The notes below the pieces were generated by a model. It did not search any database, was not told the origin of the DNA, and saw only the letters and a program-made list of their open reading frames with translations. The translations under genes and the position numbers were made by a program. DNA of 64,000 bases from Trichomonas vaginalis G3 (taxonomy: Eukaryota; Parabasalia; Trichomonadida; Trichomonadidae), in assembly GCF_026262505.1 (NCBI RefSeq), contig NC_067207.1:19808082-19872081 (forward strand), written 5' to 3'. This document shows, in pieces, positions 1 through 10,700 of the stretch. How positions within the stretch are numbered: position 1 is the first letter of the stretch; each line of letters begins with the position of its first letter.

Positions 1-2
1 TT

Positions 3-356
3 GCATCGACATTGCGCTCGAAAAATGGTGATCTTCAGAATACAATCAACGCACTTTTGAAAATGAAACCAGATAAAGGACCGAAAGTCATTGAAGATGC
101 ACAATCACAACACATATTCCCAAGTGATTTCATGAGATGGCCTAAAGATGTTCAATACGTTAAAGTTTTTACGGATAATAATTCAAATTCACTATTCGAT
201 GATGATTCTCAAATGATTCCAATAGAATCAAGCAATGTACCGACTGTTGCTGACGAAAAGACCTTATCTGTAGAGCATTTCAAAGCTACAAATTCATCTA
301 CTTGGGAGAGCTTTAAACAGAAGTTCAAACAAGGAAGATCCTACGATCAGATATAA
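3..356 (+). CDS. C-terminal part of a CUE/UBA-like protein (5' end outside window)
   Basis: The reading frame is open from the window edge, so this is the 3' end of a longer host gene. The first 20 residues (LRSKNGDLQNTINALLKM) look like the last helix of a CUE/UBA ubiquitin-binding domain, in which a conserved G-D-x-x-x-T-I-x-x-L-L pattern is usual. The rest (about 95 residues) is polar, rich in Asp, Asn and Ser, and ends in a basic stretch (KQKFKQGRSYDQI). That part is probably disordered and I recognise no other domain. The domain call rests on a short segment and is tentative; the coding call is firmer because the frame is long and ends before a typical AT-rich spacer. Confidence 0.55.
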   Translation, partial: ASTLRSKNGDLQNTINALLKMKPDKGPKVIEDAQSQHIFPSDFMRWPKDVQYVKVFTDNNSNSLFDDDSQMIPIESSNVPTVADEKTLSVEHFKATNSSTWESFKQKFKQGRSYDQI

Positions 357-594
357 TTTATATACTTTTGTATTGTTATTTTTAAATATTAATTCATTTT
401 CGTTCCTTAGTGTTATTTTTGAACTAAATATAGATAATTCAATGAGCATGTACGAGTGAAATGCATAACTCAATGTAATTTTTATAATTGAGTGTCTATA
501 TTGAAATTTTTAAATATTTTTCTTGAAATGCAGTATTAGAAAGCTTGCATCTTTTTTTATTTGACAACATCTTCATATGTTTCCTACTTTTGTT

Positions 595-608
595 CCATTT
601 ATTCATAA
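595..608 (+). promoter_or_regulatory. Inr-like initiator before the PPM-fold gene
   Basis: CCATTTATTCATAA lies 3 bases before the ATG and resembles the known T. vaginalis initiator TCAYTWYTCATTA, including its usual close spacing to the start codon. It supports the start at 612. Confidence 0.5.
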
Positions 609-611
609 GTG

Positions 612-1361
612 ATGACTTCTTCCTTATCTTTGTTTCTTATGAGTAATGTTAACCAGCTTCCAAACCCTTCAAAACTGTTCAGAATGGGTGATGATGCATA
701 TTTTATTTCAAACGAACATAATTCATTCGGAGTTGCAGATGGGTTTGGAGTATTTGATCCAAGCCATGGCGACAATTCATCGTATTGGCCAAGAGAATTC
801 ATGAGTTTATGCAAAGAACATTCAGATTTAAGCACATCTTATGAAATTGCAAAAACAGCTTACGAAAATTTAGCAAGGAATAGATCTGGATCAACAACAT
901 TCTCAATTGTTAAATTATCACCAGAAAAACTTTACTTCTATACACTAGGAGATTCTTCTTGCGCAGTTCTTAGAGATTATAAACTTGTATTTAAAACAAA
1001 CAACACAGTTCACGACGAAAACTTTCCATATCAAATAGGTACAGTTAACAATGTTTCCATTGAAGCAGGTACAAAACAATGGGTAATTCCTGAATTTGAA
1101 GACACTATTATCTGCGCAACAAAAGGTCTCTGGAAGAATGTTGGTAAGCAAGAAATAGAAAGAATTGCCACCAAATCTTGGATGGCAACAGGAATTCCAT
1201 ATCAATACACAAAATTATTAGCAAAGAATTTAGCTGATGCAGCTGTTATTCATGCAACATCAGTTAAATCAAAAGCTTCTGATTCTGATGATTTCATTCA
1301 TGAAAATCTTCATGATACAACAGTTGTTGCTTCATATGTTTGCACAAACGAAGACCAATAA
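612..1361 (+). CDS. PPM/PP2C-fold phosphatase-like protein (PTC7-like), one metal-site motif altered
   Basis: A 249-aa host protein starting at the ATG just after an Inr-like element. PPM-family landmarks appear in order: GDDAYF (metal Asp motif), GVADGFG, GSTTFSI, YTLGDSSCAVLRD, then ATKGLWKN and HDTTVVASYV near the C-terminus. The family dephosphorylates Ser/Thr with two metal ions. At the ATDGLWD motif this protein has Lys in place of the Asp that normally binds metal, so it may be weakly active or a pseudophosphatase; this is inference. The short length and the order of motifs fit the PTC7/SpoIIE-like branch. It has no signal peptide or membrane segment, so it is probably cytosolic. Confidence 0.75.
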   Translation: MTSSLSLFLMSNVNQLPNPSKLFRMGDDAYFISNEHNSFGVADGFGVFDPSHGDNSSYWPREFMSLCKEHSDLSTSYEIAKTAYENLARNRSGSTTFSIVKLSPEKLYFYTLGDSSCAVLRDYKLVFKTNNTVHDENFPYQIGTVNNVSIEAGTKQWVIPEFEDTIICATKGLWKNVGKQEIERIATKSWMATGIPYQYTKLLAKNLADAAVIHATSVKSKASDSDDFIHENLHDTTVVASYVCTNEDQ

Positions 1362-1730
1362 CTTATATCATACATTGTTATTACTTTATAAATACTAATT
1401 CTTAATTATTAGTTTTTATTTTTAAATATTTTAAATTACGACGGAAAAGCATCAAAACATATCTTTCCATCTTCTCATTTTCATAATGTATGATCTCATA
1501 TTAATCAATTCCTATCAAAACAAATTTCAAAAAATATTTTTTCTTTATTCACAAAAAAAACATGAATTAATTACAGATATCTCTTTGAATTAGGACGTAT
1601 TTATAAAGTACAGCCAGTAAATTATCTGTTACCATATTCATTTATGCCCAATAATTGATTTTCATAATAAAACAATTGCAAAACAGAAATTTATTATAAA
1701 ATATTATAATTTACAAACATAAAAACAAAA

Positions 1731-2609
1731 TTATATATCGTATGTAATTGAAACATCATCATCAGTCAAAACTTCCAAAACATCAGGACATAAGCGAAGT
1801 AGTACATCTAATTTATCGGAAGTAAGATCTAGATGACTATGATTTGAGTATTTAAAGCTTGTACTTGAATTACTTGTCTTTTCTTCTTCGTCAGATTGGT
1901 CAGATTTTAAGTAGATTGGAGATAAATCAAAGTTAATATCGGAATCATTCAGCATAGTTATATTAGTATCAAATGTTACTTCTCTTGTTCTAATTTCAAT
2001 ATTTTGATCATTTGATGGTGAATCCATTGGTTTTTGAGTATGTCCAAATGCATTATTTGGTGGTGTGTCGGGAATTGTCTCTGATTTCGTTTCAGGAATC
2101 TTGTTTTCTTTGACAGTATTAACTTTAGTTTTCTTGGCTTTATTTGTATGTTTTTTAACTGATTTCGCCTTAGATTTTACTGATTTATTATCGGTTTTTG
2201 TATTTGGCTGCGTTTCTTCAAGACAAGTTGATTTTATATTCTCAATTGCTTTATTATATCGTTCAAGTAAAGTTTTACTATCAGTTGTATTAGATTTTGC
2301 TAAATCTTCTTGTTTTACTTTCTGTGACTTTGCTTTATTCTTTCCTGTCGTAATTTTTGAATGTTTAATTTGATTTTTTGTATCATTTGGATCGATGTTG
2401 GATATATAGATAGTCTCACCAGGAACTACATCTGATATTGATCGAATAAGTTTGCTTGACGAGGAAAATAACGATTTAAATTTATAATTGTTTAATTTTT
2501 TCCGTATTGCTGCCACCAAAGCATCAAATGTTCTTGGAATCACAATTTTAATACCCAAATAGTCATTCTTTTGGTTATCTTTAACGAATATGTAGCTAAA
2601 ACTTTGCAT
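1731..2609 (-). CDS. Doublecortin-like domain protein with long charged tail
   Basis: A 292-aa protein starting at MQSFSYIF. Residues of roughly 1-75 fit a doublecortin (DCX) ubiquitin-like fold: FDALVAAIRKKL, then a SLFSSSSKLIRSISDVVPGETIYIS stretch matching the usual 'vr.l.t.dG..v..l.dl.dg..Y.v' pattern. DCX domains bind microtubules; trichomonads have an elaborate microtubule cytoskeleton (axostyle, flagella). Residues 80-190 are Lys/Thr/Ser-rich and basic, and the rest is acidic, ending in a short ordered-looking segment (DKLDVLLRLCPDVLEVL). The domain assignment is by pattern only. The protein is encoded opposite to its neighbours and stands alone. Confidence 0.6.
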   Translation of the reverse strand: MQSFSYIFVKDNQKNDYLGIKIVIPRTFDALVAAIRKKLNNYKFKSLFSSSSKLIRSISDVVPGETIYISNIDPNDTKNQIKHSKITTGKNKAKSQKVKQEDLAKSNTTDSKTLLERYNKAIENIKSTCLEETQPNTKTDNKSVKSKAKSVKKHTNKAKKTKVNTVKENKIPETKSETIPDTPPNNAFGHTQKPMDSPSNDQNIEIRTREVTFDTNITMLNDSDINFDLSPIYLKSDQSDEEEKTSNSSTSFKYSNHSHLDLTSDKLDVLLRLCPDVLEVLTDDDVSITYDI

Positions 2610-3687
2610 AACCAAAAAGAATTATTTTTGGCAGTTCTCAATGAAAATTCAAATTTGATAAACAAAGATCTACAAACATATAGAGAATTCGATTATAATA
2701 TTTTTCTATATTACATCGTTTTATTTATTTCTAATTTTATTTCCGTATGACAATCAATAATTGAATAAAATTATATGCATATTCGGAATAATAATTAAAT
2801 TGATTGGTTTTAGATGATATGCTATTATAAGTTGTTTTATTATGAAAATGCAATGGCAAGCATGCATATATTCATGATCTTTCATTTGGTTGAGCGAACA
2901 ATCTATATTTGGAAACGATCTTTATTTGTTTTTATTGATAACTATTAATAGTAGTTTCACTGATTTTCTATATTGTTATCAATGGTATTTTTCTAGTAGA
3001 ATTGAAATCCAAAACTTTTGAATTCAATATTTGTTATCAAATTCAATTGACTCAATTGCCCATAGGTGAAGGAATCTCTAAAATAGAAACATGGACCAAT
3101 CATATTGTTTCAAACATGTCTTTTACAAGAAATATGAGATTTTAAGAAAAATGAATATATTATCTCTGCTATTATTACAAGCTTAAAGTTCATCAAATGG
3201 GCAGTTGTAACCCACCATTCATTTGCTCAGCAAGGTCATGAATCAATTATTATAACTTTATTTCAATAAAATGTCTTATAATAGCGTTGCAAAAATAGAT
3301 AATATTTTATACACACATAAATTTACATACTTAAAACAAAAACATATAATGTTTTATTCCAATATTTTGAAACATATGTTATTTTCCAGAACAAATGAAA
3401 CACCATTGTAATAATGCTCGAGATAGAAACAAATTCATTCTATGTTATCCTAAAATGACTTTTTTTATATCAAATTCTTCAACAATTACTGAAATAAGGT
3501 AAATACTTAAAAGAATTTATGTATCTACATAGAACACTTTAGTATGATATCTGGCACCACACTTCCGATAATTCTCCTTACCGCTATTCAATTTTGGCTA
3601 AATTTGTGACAAAGGTTAAATTTTTTCATAACGCGGTAGTAAAGTTTTGAATACAATTCAAATTTGATACGATTTTCGGTTGGTAAT
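2610..3687. other. Intergenic, no gene seen
   Basis: About 1.1 kb of AT-rich sequence between divergent genes. I see no open frame of credible composition, no repeat shared with the rest of the window and no RNA gene. It presumably holds both promoters. Confidence 0.6.
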
Positions 3688-3691
3688 TACA

Positions 3692-3702
3692 TCATATCAT
3701 TA
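3692..3702 (+). promoter_or_regulatory. Inr element before the amylase gene
   Basis: TCATATCATTA, 6 bases before the ATG at 3709, closely matches the T. vaginalis initiator core (YTCATTA). It makes the methionine at 3709, not one further upstream, the likely start. Confidence 0.6.
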
Positions 3703-3708
3703 ATAACA

Positions 3709-5656
3709 ATGAAAGAACTCGCAGATAATCCACTTCTTGATTCACAAGATGAGCTTGAATCAGTAGAGCGCGAAAGTGAAGTTCCTTTTTATAAAAAGAA
3801 TTATTTTATTTATGGAACTATGATTTGTAATTCTATTTTGATTGGAGCAATCATCAGCATGATCATTACATTTTCAGTTAACTCCAAAGTATCATCTATC
3901 TCCAATCAATATGATACACTTCCAAATTGTGAATCATATTCATCATTCACTTGCAATGGTTCATCATCTTCAATGGATTACAAATATTATAATAATACTT
4001 GGAACACTCCAAAGCGCGGTCAAGATCTATGGAAGCCAGGATTCCAGGATATGTCTACCTTAGTAGGATATGCACAATTAAAGTATGCTTCTGGAATGAA
4101 ATCATGCACAGTAAATATTCTTACCAAGACATCAACATCACTCAATTTAACATATTATTTTGATGATGTTGCACAAACATCAAATTCAAAGACATTTGAT
4201 TCCTCTTACACAAAAACACTCTCAGTCAAAGTTGTTGCCGAATCAGGAGAGACTCTTATACTCGACGGTGTTGACTTCATTTGGAATGTAGCGTCAATTA
4301 AGTCTCGTGATTATGATTACAGAAAAGGACAGAAAGGAGCAATTGTTGAACTCTTTGGTTGGCCAGATGATGATGTTGCACAAGAATGCAAGTTCATTGC
4401 CGATGCAGGTTACATGGGCGTAAAAATATTCCCACATCAAGAGCAAATCATGTCATATCAACCAATGGAAAACATGATGAATCCTTGGTATTTCATGTAT
4501 CAGCCAGTATCATATAGATTACAAGGAAGAATGGGAACTCGCGACCAACTTAGAACTATGATAAATACATGCAGAGCTTTAGGTGTCAGAGTTTATGCTG
4601 ATGCTGTTGTTAACCATATGTCAGGCAATGGTAATGATTTATCAAATCACAGAAATTCAGGTTCAGGTTGCACAACATGGGGAAATAAGACATCATCTGC
4701 TTATGAAAATGGTTCTCCATATTATACACCAGCTTACACTTATGAAACAAATCCAAATACAGGAAGAGGAACAAATGTTTTGGAATATCCAGGCGTTCCT
4801 TATGGTCCAGAAGATTTCCATTGTGACAAGGCTCTCAACTCATGGAATGATGCAAACATTCTTGATAGCGGTTGGCTTTCAGGTCTGGCAGACTTAGATA
4901 CATCTAAGGAATATGTTAGACAAAGAATTGCAGATTTCATGATTGATCTCATTTCAATCGGATTCTCTGGATACAGAGTTGATGCTGCAAAGCACATTAG
5001 ACCAACTGATTTAGCTGCAATCTTTGGCAAAGTTAAGGAAGGATTAGGAGGCTCTTTACCAGACGATTTCATTTCATGGTTAGAAGTTCTCACAGGTGGT
5101 GAATCTCAACTATTAGTTCAAGGTGATGGTGATTACTCATTTACAGGCGGATTGACTAAATATCTTAAGGCAAATAACTTCACTGATGATGATGTTCTAA
5201 AGATCAAGATTTGGTGGAGCGGATATCCATCTGAGCCAAACAATGATAATGGATCCCTTGACATCAGACGTAAAGCAATTCAAAATGATGATCATGATCA
5301 ACAATCTGATGGTTCATCATCAAGAGATATGCATGATCAAGGTTGTGTTCTCATCAAAGGATGTGATGCTTCTACACATAGAAGCTTTGAAGTTAAACTG
5401 TTCGAATCTCCAAATGGACTATCCAATCAGAATGGTCCTTTCATCATACTATAAGGGAGAAACAGGATCAATGGGTATCCCTGATGGAATGTCAACTTGT
5501 GACAAATGCACTACAACATGCTCAGGATGCAAAGATAGGCCATATGTAAAGGCTTATAGTGAGTCTGCTACATCATACCCAGGTGGTAGTGGCTACACAT
5601 ATGTCCACCGCGACTCATCAATTATTAGTGCTATGCAAAACTGGATGAAATTATAA
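3709..5656 (+). pseudogene. Membrane-anchored GH13 alpha-amylase, 3' end in a different frame
   Basis: A type II membrane alpha-amylase. Residues 1-32 are cytosolic and acidic, 33-57 form a membrane anchor, and the rest would face outside. GH13 regions are all present: VYADAVVNHM (region I, about 295-304), GYRVDAAKHI with the nucleophile Asp (421-430), WLEVLTGGE with the general acid Glu (457-465) and NDDHDQQ (about 526). It would cleave starch or glycogen alpha-1,4 bonds outside the cell or in vesicles. The first frame stops at 5454, while the typical amylase C-terminus (YKGETGSMGIPDG...) continues in another frame to 5656, so there is one frameshift near 5430-5450. It could be a sequencing error or a recent host pseudogene. 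A Cys-rich segment (CDKCTTTCSGC) follows the shift. Confidence 0.85.
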
Positions 5657-6281
5657 ATATTTCATTCTAATTGAAAACTTAACTAAAAAGTACTTTTCTT
5701 CAATTAAATATTATTTCTAGCAATACTACTCTATATATATAATATGACTTTTGGCATATCTCCATTAGAAAAAGAAAATCTCTAAAACTTTTCGAATTTT
5801 TCGAGTAGGTGACAAAAGTGCATACTCTTAAACAACCGTCGGATTTCCGGGTGAAATCGTGACACACTTTCGTCTTTCGTAGGCAGTGGTGGTTGTTACA
5901 AAAGGTAACTTCGAATGTAGCGTGAAATCTGCAAAAAAAATTCTGAAATTTGAATGGAGAACACAAAAATTGAATAGTTTACGTCAATAAAAAAGAGAAA
6001 AATGAAGCCAATGTGTCTCGAACCTAGGACTTAGAGCAGCAATCACACTGTTTATAACATTACACTACATGCATCTCTCACCTCAGTGAATGAGATCAAC
6101 TATATGATAACTTTTTCCCCATTAGATTCTTGTGGAAAAGTGACAAATAGCAACTTTGACCCTCTCTCCGAATTTTTCCCAAAAGTATTGAGCAAATTTA
6201 CTAGATAGAAGAGAATTGATTCCAGAAAACGATGTTTAAACCTCCTGAAATTTGAGGTTTCTTTACAAAAATTTCAATTAA
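5657..6281. other. Intergenic with a tRNA-like relic
   Basis: A spacer with a stretch of less AT-rich sequence (about 5760-6200) that includes the tRNA-like segment listed next. No protein gene is seen. If the tRNA-like part heads a longer unit on the minus strand, it could be a degenerate SINE, but no second copy is present in the window. Confidence 0.4.
6009..6080 (-). ncRNA. tRNA-like sequence with A- and B-box-like segments (relic)
   Basis: On the minus strand, TAGTGTAATGTTATAAAC resembles a D-arm/A box and AGGTTCGAGAC, about 35 bases later, resembles a T-arm/B box, with tRNA-like spacing. The stems pair poorly: neither the T stem nor the anticodon stem closes well. I read it as a decayed tRNA or the head of a tRNA-derived element, not a working tRNA. 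Confidence 0.3.
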
Positions 6282-7238
6282 ATGTTTTGCTTTTTACTTT
6301 TTTCAGGCATTTCTGCAGATAAAACCCTTTCACTCCCGCATCAAAATGCTGTAACAACATATTGCAGTCAAGTGGATGGTGAAATTATTGAGTTTTTCAC
6401 TCCAATTGGCGCATCTCGATTTTTAATGACAATTGTCGGCATTTCAGAATATGTAACAAGCTATCTTTACAGAAATGTACTCGATGATGGTGATCCTTTT
6501 GATCCATCCCAACAAAATACATTTATGTTTTCAAATCCCGTGGCAAAACTCCAGTTTAATTTTGTTTCAAAAGGTTGTGTTAGCGTTGCATCAACAGAAT
6601 TTTCGCAAAGCGAATGCTATTCGGGCATAGAAGTCGTTACAAAACTTGAATCTGACGCTTTTTACCAAGTCCAACCAGGAATGGACCGATGTATATTCTT
6701 TGCTACAGCGTCAGATGGCATGTACTTCATTGCTAATGAATCAAATTTAGGTTCAGACACTTTAACAGCGTTTAAAACGTCAATAATAGGAAATTACTAC
6801 ATAAAAATGAGAAACTCAGATACTCACACTTCTACATTATCAACGGGACCATGGTTATTTAGATTACAAACGTCAAATTCGAGTTCAAATTACAATGAAT
6901 CAGAACCAAAGGGAATTCACTTATATTTCATGTCAAGAAATGGTGCAAATTATGCTATACAGAGCTCATCCACCCCAGAATACATCGAAGCCACTCACGA
7001 AAACACAACAATTTCAAAAGGTTACACTTTGCCTGTTTTTGGAGCCGCTACACCTGTCATAATGTTGTGTTCTTTCATATACACAATTATACATTTGTTA
7101 AGAAAGCCAAAACCAAAGAATGATGAAGAAAAAATCGAAGAAGTAATTTCTGATAAAAGTGAGACTAAATCGAGCCCAAAGACCGATGATAAACTAGAAA
7201 AACTTTCTACTTCTGAGTCATCAGCAGAAGACCAATGA
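6282..7238 (+). CDS. Type I membrane protein, unknown function
   Basis: A 318-aa protein with an N-terminal hydrophobic signal (MFCFLLFSGISA), an extracellular region of about 235 residues with scattered Cys and several N-x-S/T sites, one membrane segment at about 248-273 (PVFGAATPVIMLCSFIYTII) and a 45-residue highly charged cytosolic tail rich in Lys, Glu and Ser. I recognise no domain. The layout is common among trichomonad surface proteins. It stands between the amylase and the BspA-like gene with no sign of shared transcription. Confidence 0.7.
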   Translation: MFCFLLFSGISADKTLSLPHQNAVTTYCSQVDGEIIEFFTPIGASRFLMTIVGISEYVTSYLYRNVLDDGDPFDPSQQNTFMFSNPVAKLQFNFVSKGCVSVASTEFSQSECYSGIEVVTKLESDAFYQVQPGMDRCIFFATASDGMYFIANESNLGSDTLTAFKTSIIGNYYIKMRNSDTHTSTLSTGPWLFRLQTSNSSSNYNESEPKGIHLYFMSRNGANYAIQSSSTPEYIEATHENTTISKGYTLPVFGAATPVIMLCSFIYTIIHLLRKPKPKNDEEKIEEVISDKSETKSSPKTDDKLEKLSTSESSAEDQ

Positions 7239-7741
7239 CTATTCCTATATTTTGTTTGTATTTTGTTTTGTAAATTTCTATTTATTCAATTTCAAGATTT
7301 TTAACGCATTACAGTCTGTGAGTATCCTTATTGTTTGTGTTTTTTGATTGAAATAGGTATTAAATATCAAAAATTGAATTAATATTTTTGCAAAACCAAA
7401 ATATATGCCTATTATTGAGAATAATATTGTTTACCTGAATGTTTTGAGCAATTTTAATGTATGTACCCTCATTAAGATGTTAAATTTGAAAAATATAAAA
7501 TGAAATTCATTGAACTCTCAATCAGGTTGAAGCATCATAAGTATAAGTAGAATCAAACTAAACATACATATATGTAGGATTTTTCAAAGGTGTTATGCAA
7601 AACATTTACATCATATTTACAAAATCAGATTTTTGAAGTCATTAAATCATTATTATTTTGATATTCATAAAAATTTAGGAATATTTTAATTAAAAAATCA
7701 AACATTTTATCTATATCAAACAAAAAAAAATATCAATAAAA
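7239..7741. other. Intergenic between convergent genes
   Basis: About 500 bases of AT-rich sequence holding the 3' ends of two convergent genes. Nothing else is seen. Confidence 0.6.
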
Positions 7742-10700
7742 TCAAGCAGTCATTTCTATTTCATCTTTGAAAGTTGAATTCTTCGTGAAACCATTCACTT
7801 CATCACTTCTTTGGTTTCCTTCACTAGAATTCTTCTTTTTCTGGCACAGTTTCTTGTAATAGAACAAGAAATAAACAACGAAAGCAATCAGAATTCCAGA
7901 TACAAGTAAAATAACAATCAACATAAATATTTCATTCTTTGACAATCCGAAAACATTTCCTCCAACTCCAAAAGAATGTTGAACGTTGAAATCATCACAT
8001 AATTTCTCATCACCGCGTTCAACATTCACACCAAGAGCTGTTGGATAAGGGTAGTCATAATCAACGAAAACTCTATACATTTCATTCACGTCAACTCCAT
8101 CGAAATAAGTTGAAGAATCTCCTTTGACGCACAAAGCGAAAATTCCGAATTGCGCAAACATAGAATTATCATCAGACAAGAAATTTTCATGAACAATAAA
8201 TTTCGATTGCGGCAATCTTGCAATATAACTCAATTCATTTTCATAATACATTTGAGTTACCACATCATTGCTACTTGCTGTTGTTACATTTTCAGGAATT
8301 TCAATAAAATCTTCACCATTATAAGCAACAATTGATTGAACAACACCTGTTAACTTATCAACAACAAAGAAATTATCCTGAACTTTTAGATAATAATTAT
8401 CATCAGCGATTTCTATTTGTAATTCACTACTTTTCATTGCTTGCAACAAACTCTTAAATATATTTGTATGAAAATGTTTTGAGAAGTAAATATAATCTAT
8501 ATCACATCTATTAAATACAGCAGAAGCAGCAAAAGAACAATAATCCATGAAATAAACTTTCTTAAGTGTAGAAATGTTATCAAAACAAACATCTTCTAAA
8601 TAATATCCTGTATAAGGATTAGACAAATTTAAAGATTCTATAGAAATGGAATGGAAACATCCTTCTTCATATCTTTCAACAGTATTTGTTAAATGTAATT
8701 CACTCAGTTTGAAACAATGCTTGAAACTTTCAAAACCAAGGATTTTCGCATGCGAAAGATTTATCTCTTTCAAACTAATACATCTCCTGAAACTTCTTGT
8801 TCCAAAATACGTACAATCACCTGTTCCTTCGACTTCTTCCAAACTAAAACAATAATCAAAACAAAAATCATCAAAAAATAAAATTTTTCCATTACATAAG
8901 AATTTCTCTAAATTCGATGAATTCGCGAACATTCCATTAGAAATAACAAAGTCTCCTGTATTATCTATCGTGAATTTCTCTAATTTCGGCATTTTGCTGA
9001 ATGAAAATTCGCCAAAAACAACAGAATTCGAAACAACAACTTTTTTTAATTTTTGATGAGATTCAAATGCATAATCAGCAATTTCTTGAACAGATGAAGG
9101 TATTTCTAGTGATTTATTGGATGATGCTCTCATTATTCCATATAAAATCTTCTTGTCTGATGAATACAAAACAGAATTTTCAAACAAAAAATTCGAATTT
9201 TTTTCGTCAATTTCGATTTTTTCGAGTTTTGTACAGTTTGCGAACGCGTTAAAAGATATATCAGTAACATTAGGTCCTAAATAGATTGTTTCAAGTAAAT
9301 AACAATTGTCAAATTGATGATTTGAAACAAAATTATTTTGAATTTGTAATTTTGTAATTTTTGTTCTTTGGAAAGCTCCAAAACCAATATTTGTAAGATT
9401 ATTTAGATCTACTTCATTAAACGGACACCCGAAAAATGAATATTCCCCAACTTCATTCACAACATCAGTAAAAGTGACACTTTTTAAATTTTTACAACCT
9501 TGGAACATTCTTTCACCGATTTTTCCATCGGAAAGAGGGTCAATCACCACGGATTCCAGGTTGACGCATCCTGAGAAACATAAACTATAATTTACTGAGC
9601 TTGAAATGAAGATTTCAAGTGATTTTAGACCAGGACACTGAACAAAACTTTGTTTGCTTAGTAAATGCTTTGTGTACTTAGTTAATGTTATTTTGTTACA
9701 TTGTACAAACACTTTGTCACCGAGTTTTAAGTCGTTTTGGCGATTTTCGAGTAGATTTAATTGTAATTTCGAACATTGCCAAAATGCTTTGTCTCCTATT
9801 GATGCAATTGAAGGGATATCAAGTGATTCGAGGTTGGAGCACCCATAAAACGCATTTTCATGAATCTCGTGAACGTTTGGAAGAGATAAATTTTTCAAAT
9901 TTTTGCAAAATTTAAATAAACTCTCAGGAATAACGGAAACAAAGTCTGTTAGCGTGATATCTACTAGGTTGCAGCATTCATGGAACACGCCTTTGTTTAA
10001 TTCAAGTTTAATCGGGATATTAATTTTTTTAAGGTTTCCGCATTTTGAGAATGTATATTCGCCCAACGTTAATGAAATATGGTCATCAAACGTTACATCG
10101 GTGAGTTGGGAGTTTTCAAAGCAGTAGGTTCCGATCGATCTGATTTCCGTTCCAAATTTAAAGGATTTGATGCCTGAGTATGCGAAACATTTATTTCCTA
10201 ATGATCCAATCTCTTCGAAATTATATGTAAATGTGTTCAGATTTTGACAGTTGTAGAACATTTTTTCACCTATTATGGAAGAATCACCGAAATCAACAGT
10301 ATTAAGAAAGAGACAGTCAGAGAATGCTTGGTCACTAACATCTGTTAATGAGTTACCGATAGATAGTGATTGTATCGAGGAATATTGAAATGCATTTAAA
10401 CCCAATGTAGTAATGTTGGGTAATTCAATATTTTTGAGATTAACACAGCTGAGAAATGCATAGTCCATGATAATTTCAATATTTTGGAGATTGATTTCTT
10501 CTATTGCGGAATTTTGAAAGGCGCGAGAATTTATTTGAACGGTTTCTTGTGGAAGAATGACTTTCTTCAAGAAATGACAATCTTGAAAGCAATTATCAGG
10601 GATTTTTGTTAATAAATTATGACGAATTTCCAAAGTATTAATTAATTTAAACCATTTGTATGTCCTTATGTTATCAGGAAGCGATTCGTTCAGTAAACAT

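Noticed and set aside
6009-6080. Functional tRNA gene
   Set aside because: Acceptor, anticodon and T stems do not pair properly; kept only as a relic.
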